Below the pieces are notes generated by a model. It ran no database searches, was not told the DNA's origin, and saw only the letters and a program-made list of their open reading frames with translations. The position numbers and the translations under genes were made by a program. From assembly GCA_000824805.1 (NCBI GenBank), contig CCNA01000006.1:186001-250000 (forward strand): DNA of 64,000 nt, in the 5' to 3' direction. Shown here piece after piece: positions 26,673 to 34,828 of this stretch (position 1 is the first letter of the stretch; every line of letters begins with the position of its first letter). This stretch comes from Mesorhizobium sp. SOD10. GTDB lineage: Bacteria; Pseudomonadota; Alphaproteobacteria; Rhizobiales; Rhizobiaceae.

Positions 26673-28547
26673 TTACTCCGCCGCCAGCTCGGATTGAGGC
26701 GCCTTGGCGTCGGCCGGCGCATCGTCGAGCAGGAAGCCGCCGGACTGGCGTTGCCAGAGCTGGGCATAGAGCCCGCCCTTGGCGACGAGGTCCTCATGCG
26801 CGCCTTCCTCGATGATGCGGCCCTTGTCCATGACGACGAGCCTGTCCATCGCTGCGATCGTCGACAGCCGATGCGCGATGGCAATCACGGTCTTGCCCTG
26901 CATCAGCTTGTAGAGGTTCTCCTGGATCGCCGCCTCGGCTTCCGAATCGAGCGCCGAGGTCGCCTCGTCGAGGATCAGGATCGGCGCGTCCTTCAGCATG
27001 ACGCGGGCGATCGCGATGCGCTGCCGCTGACCGCCGGACAGTTTGACGCCGCGGTCGCCGACATGGGCGTCGAATCCCTTGCGGCCGTTATGGTCCGAAA
27101 GCCCGCCGATGAAATCGAGCGCCTCCGCCCGCCGCGCCGCCTCGATGAGCATCTCGTCGGTCGCGTCCGGCCGGCCGTAGAGGATGTTCTCCTTCACCGA
27201 GCGGTGCAGCAGCGAGGTGTCCTGCGTCACCATGCCGATCTGAGCGCGCAGCGAATCCTGCGTCACCGCCGCGATCTCCTGGCCGTCGACCAGGATCCTG
27301 CCGCTTTCCAGGTCGTAGAAACGCAGCAACAGGTTGACCAGCGTCGACTTGCCGGCGCCCGAGCGGCCGACAATGCCGACCTTCTCGCCGGGCCTCACGG
27401 TGAGCGACAGGTTCTCGATGACACCCTTTTCCTTGCCGTAGTGGAAGCGGATGTCCTCGAAGCGGATTTCACCCTGGCTGACGGTGATGTCCTTGGCGCC
27501 CGGGCGGTCTTCGACCAGGCGCGGCAGCGAGATCGATTGGATGCCGTCCTGCACCGTGCCGATATTCTCGAACAGGCTTGACATCTCCCACATGATCCAC
27601 TGCGACATGCCCCACATGCGCAGCACCAGGCCGATGACCACGGCGACCGCACCGATCGTCACCGCCTCGCCCAGCCACAGCCAGAGCGAGATCGCCGTCA
27701 CCGAGAACAGAAGCAGCGAATTCAGGATGTAGAGCATGCCGTAGAGCTGCGTCACCAGCCGCATCGAGCGGTAGACGGTGTCGAGGAAGCTCGCCATGCC
27801 TTCCCTGGCGAAAGCAGCCTCGCGGCGGGCGTGCGAAAAAAGCTTCACCGTCTGGATGTTGGTGTAGCTGTCGACGACGCGGCCGGTCATAGTGGAGCGC
27901 GCATTGGCCTGCTCCTCGCCGACCTTGCCCAGCCGCGGGATGAAAAAGCGCAGCAGCGCGATGTAGCCGACCAGCCATCCGGCCAAGGGCGCCGCCAGGC
28001 GCAAGTCGGCCGAGCCGACGATGAACAGCATGCCGAGGAAGTAGACGATGACGTAGTTCAGGACGTCGATCAGCTTGATCACGCATTCGCGCACGGCGAG
28101 CGCCGTCTGCATCAGCTTGGTGGCGATGCGGCCGGCGAATTCGTCCTGATAGAAGGCCATCGACTGCTTGAGCAGATAGCGATGGACCTGCCAGCGGATA
28201 CGCATCGGGTAGTTGCCCATCAGCGTCTGCTGGTTGAGAAGCGAATGCAGCCACACCGTGCCGGGCAGCGCGAACAGCACGACGAAAGCCATGCCGGCGA
28301 GCTTCCAGTGCTCCGTCTGCAGGAAGGTTTCGCGGTTCTGCGCCGACAGCCAGTCGACGATGCGCCCCATGAAGCCGAACATCCACACTTCGGTGAAGGC
28401 GATCGCCGTCACCAGCACCGCATCGATGATGATATAAGGCCAGGCGCCGCGCGTATAATGCACGCAGAAAGCGATCAGCGTCTTCGGCGGCTCGACCGGT
28501 TCCGCGGCCGGAAACGGATTGAGCCTGTTTTCAAACCAGCGGAACAT
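26673..28547 (-). CDS. ABC exporter (fused permease-ATPase), first of three paralogues
   Basis: A 624-residue half-transporter. I set the start at ATG 28547 (MFRWFENRLNPFPAAEP) because it aligns with the N-termini of its two paralogues; a GTG 9 bp earlier is the longest option. Membrane domain to about residue 330; ATPase with Walker A VGRSGAGKSTLVNLLLRFY, signature KLSGGQRQRIAIARVM, Walker B ILILDEATSALDSEAEA. It leads the set of three; the next exporter follows after 231 bp. Substrate unknown. Confidence 0.93.
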   Translation of the reverse strand: MFRWFENRLNPFPAAEPVEPPKTLIAFCVHYTRGAWPYIIIDAVLVTAIAFTEVWMFGFMGRIVDWLSAQNRETFLQTEHWKLAGMAFVVLFALPGTVWLHSLLNQQTLMGNYPMRIRWQVHRYLLKQSMAFYQDEFAGRIATKLMQTALAVRECVIKLIDVLNYVIVYFLGMLFIVGSADLRLAAPLAGWLVGYIALLRFFIPRLGKVGEEQANARSTMTGRVVDSYTNIQTVKLFSHARREAAFAREGMASFLDTVYRSMRLVTQLYGMLYILNSLLLFSVTAISLWLWLGEAVTIGAVAVVIGLVLRMWGMSQWIMWEMSSLFENIGTVQDGIQSISLPRLVEDRPGAKDITVSQGEIRFEDIRFHYGKEKGVIENLSLTVRPGEKVGIVGRSGAGKSTLVNLLLRFYDLESGRILVDGQEIAAVTQDSLRAQIGMVTQDTSLLHRSVKENILYGRPDATDEMLIEAARRAEALDFIGGLSDHNGRKGFDAHVGDRGVKLSGGQRQRIAIARVMLKDAPILILDEATSALDSEAEAAIQENLYKLMQGKTVIAIAHRLSTIAAMDRLVVMDKGRIIEEGAHEDLVAKGGLYAQLWQRQSGGFLLDDAPADAKAPQSELAAE

Positions 28548-28556
28548 TCCGGGCAC

Positions 28557-28991
28557 TCACAATGCTATGCGCGCTCGCGCGACGCGGGATTGATGGGCAA
28601 GGCCTTTCGGCCGCGCGGCGCGACGGGCCGGCGATACGGAATCGTCCGTCTCACCGGCCCTGCCTCGCGCAATATAGGATGTCCCAGGCTTTTCGCCGAC
28701 AGCCTCGCTCGACGATCCTGACGGCCCCGAACTCGCTGGCGAAAAGCCCGAGCCTGCCCGGTTCCTGTCGCCCGGCCGGATCAGGCGGATGATCCGCCGC
28801 ACCAGCGTGGGCCGGCTGTGGTCGGGCACCGCGCGCGAGAAATCGACGTCCGGCAGCATGCCGCGATGCGGCCTGCGCCGTTCCTCGGCATGCACCGCCG
28901 ACGAATAGGTCTCGCCGATCAGCAACGCCCAGGTGGCCACCTTGCGCTCGTGCAGGCTTCTTGACCCCGGTATTTTGTAGGGATCGAACAT
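28557..28991 (-). CDS. Hypothetical protein with strong ribosome site
   Basis: A 144-residue frame starting MFDPYKIPGSRSLHERKVAT and WALLIGETYSSAVHAEERRR. GGAGG lies 7 bp before ATG 28991, which is the best support for it being translated. The first 60 residues look protein-like; the rest is Arg/Ser/Ala-rich with weak character, so the true product may be shorter or frameshifted. It ends 9 bp before the first ABC exporter start, which suggests it is the first gene of that operon. A longer frame starting at 29153 is possible. No family recognised. Confidence 0.45.
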   Translation of the reverse strand: MFDPYKIPGSRSLHERKVATWALLIGETYSSAVHAEERRRPHRGMLPDVDFSRAVPDHSRPTLVRRIIRLIRPGDRNRAGSGFSPASSGPSGSSSEAVGEKPGTSYIARGRAGETDDSVSPARRAARPKGLAHQSRVARARIAL

Positions 28992-29437
28992 TGGTCCGTC
29001 CTCCATATGCAAATGCGTTAAAAAGGGTGATGCGGCCTCGACCACCGGCATTCGACCGACGGCGCGGATCGAATCGGCCGGGACGGAACGACAAGCGTCG
29101 GCCTCGACACGTTCAGCTGGGGCGCGGCGCCCCTTTGGCAGTTTGAAAAACATCGCAAGATTCCTTCGAAGGCCGAAAACTGGGTTCGGCGGGAATCGGT
29201 GCGATGAGGACTTAAAGTGTCAGAAGAATCGTCGTACCGAAACCGCCGGCGGGCAGAGGTGAGCCCCGGATGGGAGCTGGATGCGCATGGTCATCATGTG
29301 TTCCCCTCCATTCGGTTCGGGTTGACGATGGTGGGGGTATACTCGACTTCGCAGAAAATGGCCACCCGCCAGTCCAGAAATTGCCGAAAGCCGGAGAAGC
29401 CTGTGGCCGATCTGCCACTTATTAGCAGGATGCGAAA
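28992..29437. other. 446-bp gap before trmL
   Basis: Between the hypothetical gene (reverse) and trmL (forward). It should contain divergent promoters. The only feature with support is a 25-codon frame on the minus strand with a good ribosome site (29220-29297). A small hairpin CCGAA...TTCGG lies at about 29173-29190. Nothing else recognisable. Confidence 0.4.
29220..29297 (-). CDS. Possible small protein or leader peptide (25 aa)
   Basis: A frame of 25 codons beginning MMTMRIQLPSGAHLCPPAV and ending VRRFF. A very strong Shine-Dalgarno (GGAGGGG) lies 5-6 bp before the double ATG, which is rare by chance. It is 229 bp upstream of the next gene on the same strand, so it could be a regulatory upstream ORF for the ABC exporter operon or a free-standing small protein. 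No codon runs typical of amino-acid attenuation are seen. Confidence 0.35.
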   Translation of the reverse strand: MMTMRIQLPSGAHLCPPAVSVRRFF

Positions 29438-29899
29438 ATGAACGATCGTCTCCGCATCGCGCTCTACCAGCCGGATATTGCCGGAAACACCGGGACAATC
29501 CTGCGCTTCGCCGCCTGCGTCGACGTCGGTGTCGATATCATCGAGCCGGCTGGTTTCCCGCTCTCCGACCGGGCGCTGAAACGGGCCGGTATGGACTACC
29601 TCGAAATGGCGGCGCTCTCCCGCCATGCCGACTGGCACGCCTTCGAGGAATGGCGAAAGGCGCATACGCGCCGCCTGGTGCTGCTCACCACCAAGGCCGC
29701 GACCGCCTATACGGACTTTGCTTTCGCCTCCGGCGACATTCTTCTGTTCGGCCGCGAATCCGCCGGCGTGACGGAAGAAGTCCACCAGGCGGCGGATGCG
29801 CGGCTGACCATTCCGATGCGGCCGGGCGCGCGCAGCATCAATGTCGCGCTGTCGGTCGCCATGGTCGCGGGCGAGGCGCTCCGCCAGCTCGGAAAATAG
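29438..29899 (+). CDS. trmL: tRNA (cytidine/uridine-34-2'-O)-methyltransferase
   Basis: A 153-residue SPOUT (trefoil-knot) methyltransferase that modifies the wobble ribose of tRNA-Leu isoacceptors using SAM. Start [20 protein letters not shown] is the family opening; motif 2 appears as [14 protein letters not shown], motif 3 as [20 protein letters not shown]. Length is normal for TrmL (YibK). It lies upstream of soxR and hemF in the same order as in other rhizobia. Confidence 0.95.
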   Translation: MNDRLRIALYQPDIAGNTGTILRFAACVDVGVDIIEPAGFPLSDRALKRAGMDYLEMAALSRHADWHAFEEWRKAHTRRLVLLTTKAATAYTDFAFASGDILLFGRESAGVTEEVHQAADARLTIPMRPGARSINVALSVAMVAGEALRQLGK

Positions 29900-30009
29900 C
29901 TTTCGCGCTTCCGCGCTGCCCCGAACCGCCATCCCTTCCGCCGTCATTCCTGCCCAGGCGCACATCGCCGTTCTCCTGCAATTGCCCTATCAATCTTTCT
30001 TGGCTACAA

Positions 30010-30027
30010 GCTCAACTTAACTTGAGG
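30010..30027 (+). promoter_or_regulatory. SoxR-binding site in front of soxR
   Basis: GCTCAACTTAACTTGAGG matches the known SoxR box CCTCAAGTTAACTTGAGG at 16 of 18 positions and keeps the dyad CTCAA...TTGAG. It ends 18 bp before the soxR ATG, so SoxR probably regulates itself. No other gene starts next to it. Confidence 0.8.
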
Positions 30028-30045
30028 TCAAGCGGGAATTTGGAA

Positions 30046-30489
30046 ATGGCGCCGGTGAAGGAATTGACGGTCGGCCAAGTGGCTATGCGGAGCGGCGTCG
30101 CGGTATCGGCGCTGCATTTTTACGAGGCGCGCGGGCTGATCCGCAGCCACCGCACGTCCGGCAATCAGCGGCGCTACGGCCGCGACGTGCTGCGCCGCGT
30201 GGCGATCATCCGCGTCGCCCAGGAGGTCGGCATTTCGCTGGCCGAGATCGCCCAGGCGTTCCAGTCCCTGCCTGAAGAGCGCACGCCGAACCGCGAGGAC
30301 TGGAACCTGCTTTCGACAGCCTGGCGCGACGCGCTCGACCATAAGATCAGCCAATTGAAGAAGTTGCGCGATGGCCTGACCGACTGCATCGGCTGCGGCT
30401 GCATGTCGATCGACAAGTGCCCCCTGAGGAACAAGGAAGACCGGCTGGCCCGAGAGGGTACGGGGGCGAGAAGGCTGGCGGTGCGCTGA
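30046..30489 (+). CDS. soxR: Redox-sensitive activator SoxR (MerR family)
   Basis: A 147-residue MerR-type regulator. The N-terminal winged helix is [20 protein letters not shown], with [20 protein letters not shown] in the second part; a dimerisation helix follows, and the cluster motif [12 protein letters not shown] (C-x2-C-x-C-x5-C, about residues 117-128) binds the [2Fe-2S] centre that senses redox-cycling compounds. The start ATG 30046 is supported by the family N-terminus; the long upstream frame overlaps trmL and is a shadow. A SoxR box lies just upstream. No soxS is present, as is usual outside enterobacteria, so SoxR acts directly on its targets. Confidence 0.95.
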   Translation: MAPVKELTVGQVAMRSGVAVSALHFYEARGLIRSHRTSGNQRRYGRDVLRRVAIIRVAQEVGISLAEIAQAFQSLPEERTPNREDWNLLSTAWRDALDHKISQLKKLRDGLTDCIGCGCMSIDKCPLRNKEDRLAREGTGARRLAVR

Positions 30490-30501
30490 CGGTCTGGCGC
30501 C

Positions 30502-30681
30502 AAGGTGCATTGAGATTCAGGTCAGGCCGAGTCGAAAACGGTGGCTTCCGAGAACCGGCCTACGCCGGCCGTAGCTTTAATTTAGCTGCCGGGTCACTCA
30601 GAAGTGCTTCGGCCGGCGAAGGCCGGAACCGCAGGAAGCCGCCGTTTGCGACTCGGCCTGACCTGAATCTCAATGCACCTT
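30502..30681. repeat. Long palindromic element (about 180 bp), GATTCAGGTCAGGCCGA family, copy 2
   Basis: Outer arms AAGGTGCATTGAGATTCAG and CTGAATCTCAATGCACCTT are perfect reverse complements (19 bp); pairing continues through GTCAGGCCGAGTCG / CGACTCGGCCTGAC. The core is shared with 2025-2166, but the outer ten bases differ. The middle holds further nested hairpins (GGCCTACGCCGGCC, CCGGCGAAGGCCGG). It fills the gap between soxR and the convergent hypothetical gene and its end lies within the stop codon of that gene. Confidence 0.9.
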
Positions 30682-30937
30682 AATCCGCCCCTGGCAGCCG
30701 GCGCATGGTGAATTCGATCACGTCGCCCGGGCGTTCGAACCAGCTTTCGATCTCGGTCCAGTAGGCCTGCTTGGGGAAACGTTCGAACCATTCCTTCGCC
30801 TTGAGGCGCGCGGCGGCCCTGGGCAGCACGAAGGTCTCACGCAGGAAGCCGTCACGCGGCTGGTTAGCGCGCTCGGCCCGCGAGCGTTCCAGACTCTTCT
30901 TCAAACCATCCAGCGGCGGTCTTGCCGGGGTGCGCAC
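30680..30937 (-). CDS. Conserved-looking hypothetical protein (85 aa)
   Basis: Starts at GTG 30937 (VRTPARPPLDGLKKSLERSR), with AAGGAG exactly 7 bp upstream, and ends EFTMRRLPGAD. The protein is basic and soluble, with an aromatic-rich middle (EWFERFPKQAYWTEIESWFE). No domain is recognised. The longer 172-residue frame has no start support. It is divergent from hemF across about 120 bp; the stop codon overlaps the last bases of the 180-bp palindrome. Confidence 0.65.
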   Translation of the reverse strand: MRTPARPPLDGLKKSLERSRAERANQPRDGFLRETFVLPRAAARLKAKEWFERFPKQAYWTEIESWFERPGDVIEFTMRRLPGAD

Positions 30938-31057
30938 GAAGGAACTCCTTTGCACCTGGATCAGACAGGGCTTGACCCTTGCCTTTAAGAGATTAGGGAT
31001 CGCGCGCAGAAAAAACGAGTCATTTGTCAGGCAAGCGGCCTGTGACTGGAGACGGAT

Positions 31058-31972
31058 TTGGAACGACCTGACCTTCCGGTGGGCCTGCCGGCTGATATCG
31101 AGCAGAAGAAGATGAAGGCCCGCCTCTGGTTCGAAGCGCTGCGCGAGCGCATCTGCGCCACCTTCGAGCAGCTCGAGCAGGAACTCACCGGCCCGCAAGC
31201 GTCATGGTCGCCCGGCCATTTCGAGAAGACGCCTTGGGAGCGCGACGAGGGCCGTGGCGGCGGCGGCACCATGTCGATGATGCGCGGCCGCGTCTTCGAA
31301 AAGGTCGGCGTGCACACTTCGACGGTCCATGGCGAATTCTCCCCCGAATTCAGGAAACAGATTCCGGGCGCCGAGGAAGACCCGCGCTTCTGGGCGAGCG
31401 GCATTTCGCTGATCGCCCATCCGTGGAATCCCAACGTGCCGGCCGTGCACATGAACACGCGCATGGTCGTCACCACGCGCCAGTGGTTCGGCGGCGGCGC
31501 CGACCTGACGCCGGTGCTCGACCGTCGCCGCGCCCAGGACGACCCCGACACGATCGCCTTCCATCGGGCCATGCAGTTCGCTTGCGAGAAGAACGCCGCC
31601 GTCGCCGATTATCCCAAATTCAAAGCCTGGTGCGACGAGTATTTCTTCCTGCCGCACCGCAACGAGCCACGCGGCATCGGCGGCATCTTCTTCGACTGGC
31701 TGCATTCGGACGAGGACAAGGGCGGCTGGAACGCCGATCTCAATTTCGTCCAGGACGTCGGCCGCTCTTTCCTCGTCGTCTATGCCCATCTGGTGCGGGG
31801 CAACTTCAACCGGAACTGGACCGACGCCGAGCGCGACGAACAGCTCATCCGGCGCGGCCGCTACGTCGAATTCAACTTGCTTCACGATCGCGGCACCATC
31901 TTCGGCCTGAAGACCGGCGGCAATGTCGCCTCGATCCTGTCCAGCCTGCCGCCCGAGGTAAGATGGCCGTAA
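31058..31972 (+). CDS. hemF: Coproporphyrinogen III oxidase, oxygen-dependent
   Basis: Haem biosynthesis: oxidative decarboxylation of coproporphyrinogen III to protoporphyrinogen IX with O2. A 304-residue protein of normal length. Motifs: [65 protein letters not shown] and the C-terminal [17 protein letters not shown]. No ATG fits: the start is TTG 31058 (translated as Met, then [10 protein letters not shown]) with GGAG 6 bp upstream. A TTG start would keep expression modest. The supply of haem ties to petABC and the cytochromes in the window. Confidence 0.95.
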   Translation: MERPDLPVGLPADIEQKKMKARLWFEALRERICATFEQLEQELTGPQASWSPGHFEKTPWERDEGRGGGGTMSMMRGRVFEKVGVHTSTVHGEFSPEFRKQIPGAEEDPRFWASGISLIAHPWNPNVPAVHMNTRMVVTTRQWFGGGADLTPVLDRRRAQDDPDTIAFHRAMQFACEKNAAVADYPKFKAWCDEYFFLPHRNEPRGIGGIFFDWLHSDEDKGGWNADLNFVQDVGRSFLVVYAHLVRGNFNRNWTDAERDEQLIRRGRYVEFNLLHDRGTIFGLKTGGNVASILSSLPPEVRWP

Positions 31973-32043
31973 CGATCCGGTGAACGGGGCGATGGCCGCA
32001 TTGCTGTCCCATTCGCCGAATCTTGGCGGGCAATGTGGCAGGG

Positions 32044-32100
32044 ACAATATCTTTTTCGTCTAATATCCTTTTGAAAAAATTGAGCTATTTAAGATCGCCG
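32044..32100 (+). promoter_or_regulatory. AT-rich block upstream of the DUF1344 gene
   Basis: A sharp drop in GC over about 55 bp (CTTTTTCGTCTAATATCC, TTGAAAAAATTGAGC, TATTTAAGA) in an otherwise GC-rich region, 130-190 bp before the DUF1344 start. It probably holds the promoter. I cannot fix -35 and -10 boxes with confidence. Confidence 0.35.
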
Positions 32101-32230
32101 GGTCGGGAAGCGCCGGCGGTCGAAGCGGAGATCCCTTGTCTCCCGCCGGCCGTGACCCGACGCGACTTGACGGCCCTGACCAATGACGGTGCCTTGCCAA
32201 ATGGGCACCCGCATTCCAGGAGAGCATGCC

Positions 32231-32491
32231 ATGCGCAAGCTTATCGTGACGGCGGCAGCGGCCGCCTTTCTCGCCTCCGGTGGCGCCGCGTTCGCGGCGG
32301 TCAAGCACACCACGGGAACCGTGAAGAGCTTTGACGGAACGGCCATGAGCCTTGTTCTGGATGATGGATCGACATTCAAGCTGTCCAAGGCCTTCAAGGA
32401 TCCCGGCATTCAGGCCGGCGAGAAAGTCCGCGTGTCCTGGGACATGAGCGGCAAGAACAAGATTGCCGAGGCCGTCAAGATCATGAAGTAA
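32231..32491 (+). CDS. DUF1344 family exported protein
   Basis: An 86-residue periplasmic protein. A clear signal peptide (MRKLIVTAAAAAFLASGGAA, cleaved after AFA) is followed by a small OB-like beta domain: TGTVKSFDGTAMSLVLDDGS, TFKLSKAFKDPGIQAGEKV and RVSWDMSGKNKIAEAVKIM. This is DUF1344, abundant in rhizobia with several paralogues per genome; function unknown. AGGAG lies upstream of ATG 32231. A strong terminator follows at 32525-32561. Confidence 0.9.
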   Translation: MRKLIVTAAAAAFLASGGAAFAAVKHTTGTVKSFDGTAMSLVLDDGSTFKLSKAFKDPGIQAGEKVRVSWDMSGKNKIAEAVKIMK

Positions 32492-32524
32492 CGGCTGGCC
32501 CCGGCAGAGCAGGCTCAGGCAGCA

Positions 32525-32561
32525 CGAAAGGCGGAGCACCAGTGCTCCGCCTTTCGGTTTT
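32525..32561 (+). terminator. Rho-independent terminator after the DUF1344 gene
   Basis: CGAAAGGCGGAGCAC / GTGCTCCGCCTTTCG, a perfect 15-bp stem with a 2-nt turn, followed by GTTTT. Strong. Confidence 0.9.
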
Positions 32562-32639
32562 GGGTGTTTGCCGTGCCGACCGGCCTTGGCTTTCTCATGC
32601 AACCGAAAATGGCGGCACGTGTTATTGTTATCCATCCGG

Positions 32640-32704
32640 GCAATCCTGCGAAACGCGCGCAACGGCTTCCGACGGGATTGCATAAAAACAAATGGCTGGA
32701 GCGG
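32640..32704. repeat. Dispersed palindrome, GCAATTCCAGGAAA family, degenerate copy
   Basis: GCAATCCTGCGAAACGCGCG, CAACGGCTTCCGACGGGATT and GCATAAAAACAAATGGC, ending with GGAGCGG, follow the same order as the copy at 34829-34900 with several substitutions. It lies upstream of the DUF1059 gene. Confidence 0.55.
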
Positions 32705-32742
32705 CCGGCTTGGTGGCTCCGGAGCGAGGAAAGGAGACCCCG

Positions 32743-32928
32743 ATGAAGGAATTTCAATGCGGATCGCTGGTTCCGGGCTGTGACTGGCACACGCGCGCCG
32801 AGGAGGAAGCGGAGGTCATGCGCCGCGCCGTCGAGCATATGCGCGAGACGCATGGCGAGACCATCATCCGCGAGACGATGATCGAGGCGATCCGCTCGCG
32901 CATCCAGAAGGTTCGCGACGCCGCCTGA
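32743..32928 (+). CDS. DUF1059 family small protein
   Basis: A 61-residue protein: MKEFQCGSLVPGCDWHTRAE, EEAEVMRRAVEHMRETHGE and a helical C-terminus. The spacing Cys6-x6-Cys13-x2-His16 and His32-x4-His37 is the conserved set of DUF1059, probably a small zinc-binding site of the AbrB/C2H2-like kind. AAAGGAG precedes ATG 32743. Function unknown. A hairpin with U-rich tail follows at 33002-33045. Confidence 0.85.
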   Translation: MKEFQCGSLVPGCDWHTRAEEEAEVMRRAVEHMRETHGETIIRETMIEAIRSRIQKVRDAA

Positions 32929-33001
32929 GGGGCCAAATTCCAGAATTCGACCACATCGGCCAACACGCAAGAGCGGAACGCCGCTTACGCCTATGCCAAA
33001 C

Positions 33002-33045
33002 TTTCTGCCGGCGATCTCCCGGGGTCCCCGGCAGAAACATTTTCC
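33002..33045 (+). terminator. Terminator-like hairpin after the DUF1059 gene
   Basis: TTTCTGCCGG / CCGGCAGAAA form a 10-bp stem enclosing a CCCGGGG-rich loop, followed by CATTTT. Confidence 0.65.
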
Positions 33046-33203
33046 GCAGATTCCAAACAATTCTTATATTCGTAGCGGCTTGGATAACCTTGCAGTAACG
33101 GTGCGCGTGCGATTCTCCGATCCATGATCCGGCCGGCGGGGCTGCCCGAGGAGCCTTCGCCATCAAGGCGCTGTCCGGAATGGTGGGGCGAGGTACTTCG
33201 CGC

Positions 33204-33782
33204 ATGCGCGAGCGGTCCAACATCGGAGTCGGTCTCTGCGCGGCGGCGCTCCTGTCGTGCGCCCTCCTCTTTGCGTCCGCGGCAACGGCCCAGGAATGGA
33301 CGACCTCGCTCGTCGATATCCATCAGGGTTCCCCACTCAGCGATCGCGCCAGGGGCCTCGGCAATGGCGGCTACGAGTTGCAGAGCGGAAGCTGGGTGTC
33401 GTTCACCCATTGGTATCATGCAAGCTGGGTCGATATGCATGTGGACCTTCTGACCCAGATCACACCTGATACCGGCATTCTTTGGGGATTTGGCACAGGC
33501 GAGCAAGCCGAGAAATACCGTATCGAGCCCAGCCTGAAGCTTGGCTTTCTCACCCAGATCCACCCCAACCCGAACAGCACGCTATCCCTTTCGGTCACCT
33601 CGACCATCGGCGGCGGCCTCAATGAAAAGCCTTGCGAAGCCGACTATGGCGACCTTGGCACCTACAGCGTCAATTGCCGGCTCGCGGCGGGCATGACCGC
33701 GCCGGAGGAAACCTTGAAATATCTGGTCAGCGCCAAGCCGGAGACCATGCATCTCTGGTTGAACTACCGTCTCACTTTCTGA
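33204..33782 (+). CDS. Hypothetical exported protein, outer-membrane-barrel-like
   Basis: A 192-residue protein (ATG 33180 would add 8). A signal peptide (NIGVGLCAAALLSCALLFAS, cleaved near ATAQ) precedes alternating hydrophobic/polar strands rich in Trp and Tyr: WVSFTHWYHASWVDMHVDLL, GILWGFGTGEQAEKYRIEPS, LKLGFLTQIHP. It ends in HLWLNYRLTF, a C-terminal aromatic of the type recognised by the Bam machinery, so an outer-membrane barrel of about 8-10 strands is likely. Two Cys (in KPCEADYG and SVNCRLAA) could form a disulfide. It lies 15 bp before a secreted protease, and the pair probably works together. No family recognised. Confidence 0.7.
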   Translation: MRERSNIGVGLCAAALLSCALLFASAATAQEWTTSLVDIHQGSPLSDRARGLGNGGYELQSGSWVSFTHWYHASWVDMHVDLLTQITPDTGILWGFGTGEQAEKYRIEPSLKLGFLTQIHPNPNSTLSLSVTSTIGGGLNEKPCEADYGDLGTYSVNCRLAAGMTAPEETLKYLVSAKPETMHLWLNYRLTF

Positions 33783-33797
33783 TCGCGGGAGCCCCAA

Positions 33798-34820
33798 ATG
33801 AACATCATCTCATGCCCGAATTCGCGCCCATCCCGGTTCCCGTTGAACTGGGGAATGAGGTTGGGCGTTGCAGCCGCTTTTGCAATCCTTTGGGCGCCGA
33901 TGGCCTCGGCGCAGGAGGTTCTCAGCGCGGATGAGACGGCTGCGCTCTGCCATGGCGGCGGCTCCATCTGCGTGAGCGCAAGGATCCCGGTTGCGCGGAC
34001 GACGCAAACGGTACAGAACTGGATGAGCCCCGACGTCGGCGCCGCTTGGGCAGCCGGCTACAAGGGCAAGGGCGTCACCATCACCATGGTCGACGACTTC
34101 AGCAGTTCATCGCGCTTTTACGGCAATTTCGGCATCGGCACCCAATACCAGCGGCACGGCGAATGGACGCGCGAAGAAGCAAGCATGATCGCCCCCGCCG
34201 CGACCATACGCTCCAAGGATTTCTCGACGGGTACGGCCGTTTCGCTGGCGCGCGGTCTCAACGTGCTCAACCTGAGCTACGGCATGTACACCACGGCGGG
34301 CTACAGCACGAGCCAGATCGGGTGGGCTCCAGAGGAGTCCTCGATCATCTCCTATGCCACCAAGGGTTCGGCCATCGTCTCGAAGGCGGCCGGCAACGAC
34401 TCTGTCGCTGTCGGCGGAGTCACCGGTGGCCAGCAGGACTATCTCGACCTTGCCCTGATCGGCAAACCGACGGCGATCTTCGTCGGCGCGCTGTCGACGA
34501 ACGGCACCACGGCCAACAAGGCCCAGCTCGCCTGGTATTCCAATTATGCCGGCTCCGACCCGGCCGTGCAGAGCCACTTCTTGGTGGTCGGCGTCGAGGG
34601 CGACAAGACCGGTCTCTACGGAACCTCTTTCGCCGCGCCGATCATCTCGGGCTATGCCGCGATCATCGGCAGCAAGTTCACCAAGGCGACGCCGGTACAG
34701 ATCACCAATGACCTGCTCAATACGGCCCGCACCGACACGCTGGTGAACTACGACCCGTCCGTCTACGGCAAGGGCGAGGCAAGCCTTTCCCGCGCGCTCG
34801 CCCCTGTTGCGATCCATTGA
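33798..34820 (+). CDS. Secreted subtilisin-like (S8) serine protease
   Basis: A 340-residue exported S8 peptidase. The signal peptide is the hydrophobic run MRLGVAAAFAILWAPMASA (from residue 20; the first 19 residues may be an extended n-region). The triad is readable: Asp in GVTITMVDDFSS, His in RHGEWTREEASMIAP, and Ser in GTSFAAPIISGYAA; the oxyanion Asn is in VSKAAGNDS. The His motif is HGEW rather than the common HGTH. GGGAG lies 7 bp before the ATG. There is no autotransporter barrel on this protein; the barrel-like protein is encoded separately just upstream. A Cys pair (ALCHGGGSICVS) lies in the pro-region. Confidence 0.87.
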   Translation: MNIISCPNSRPSRFPLNWGMRLGVAAAFAILWAPMASAQEVLSADETAALCHGGGSICVSARIPVARTTQTVQNWMSPDVGAAWAAGYKGKGVTITMVDDFSSSSRFYGNFGIGTQYQRHGEWTREEASMIAPAATIRSKDFSTGTAVSLARGLNVLNLSYGMYTTAGYSTSQIGWAPEESSIISYATKGSAIVSKAAGNDSVAVGGVTGGQQDYLDLALIGKPTAIFVGALSTNGTTANKAQLAWYSNYAGSDPAVQSHFLVVGVEGDKTGLYGTSFAAPIISGYAAIIGSKFTKATPVQITNDLLNTARTDTLVNYDPSVYGKGEASLSRALAPVAIH

Positions 34821-34828
34821 CGGGCGCC

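Noticed and set aside
25671..27581. 636-codon open frame on the plus strand
   Set aside because: Antisense shadow of two ABC exporters; composition (RDR, HAGDRD, DQRR runs) is typical of a mirror frame and it spans a gap and repeat.
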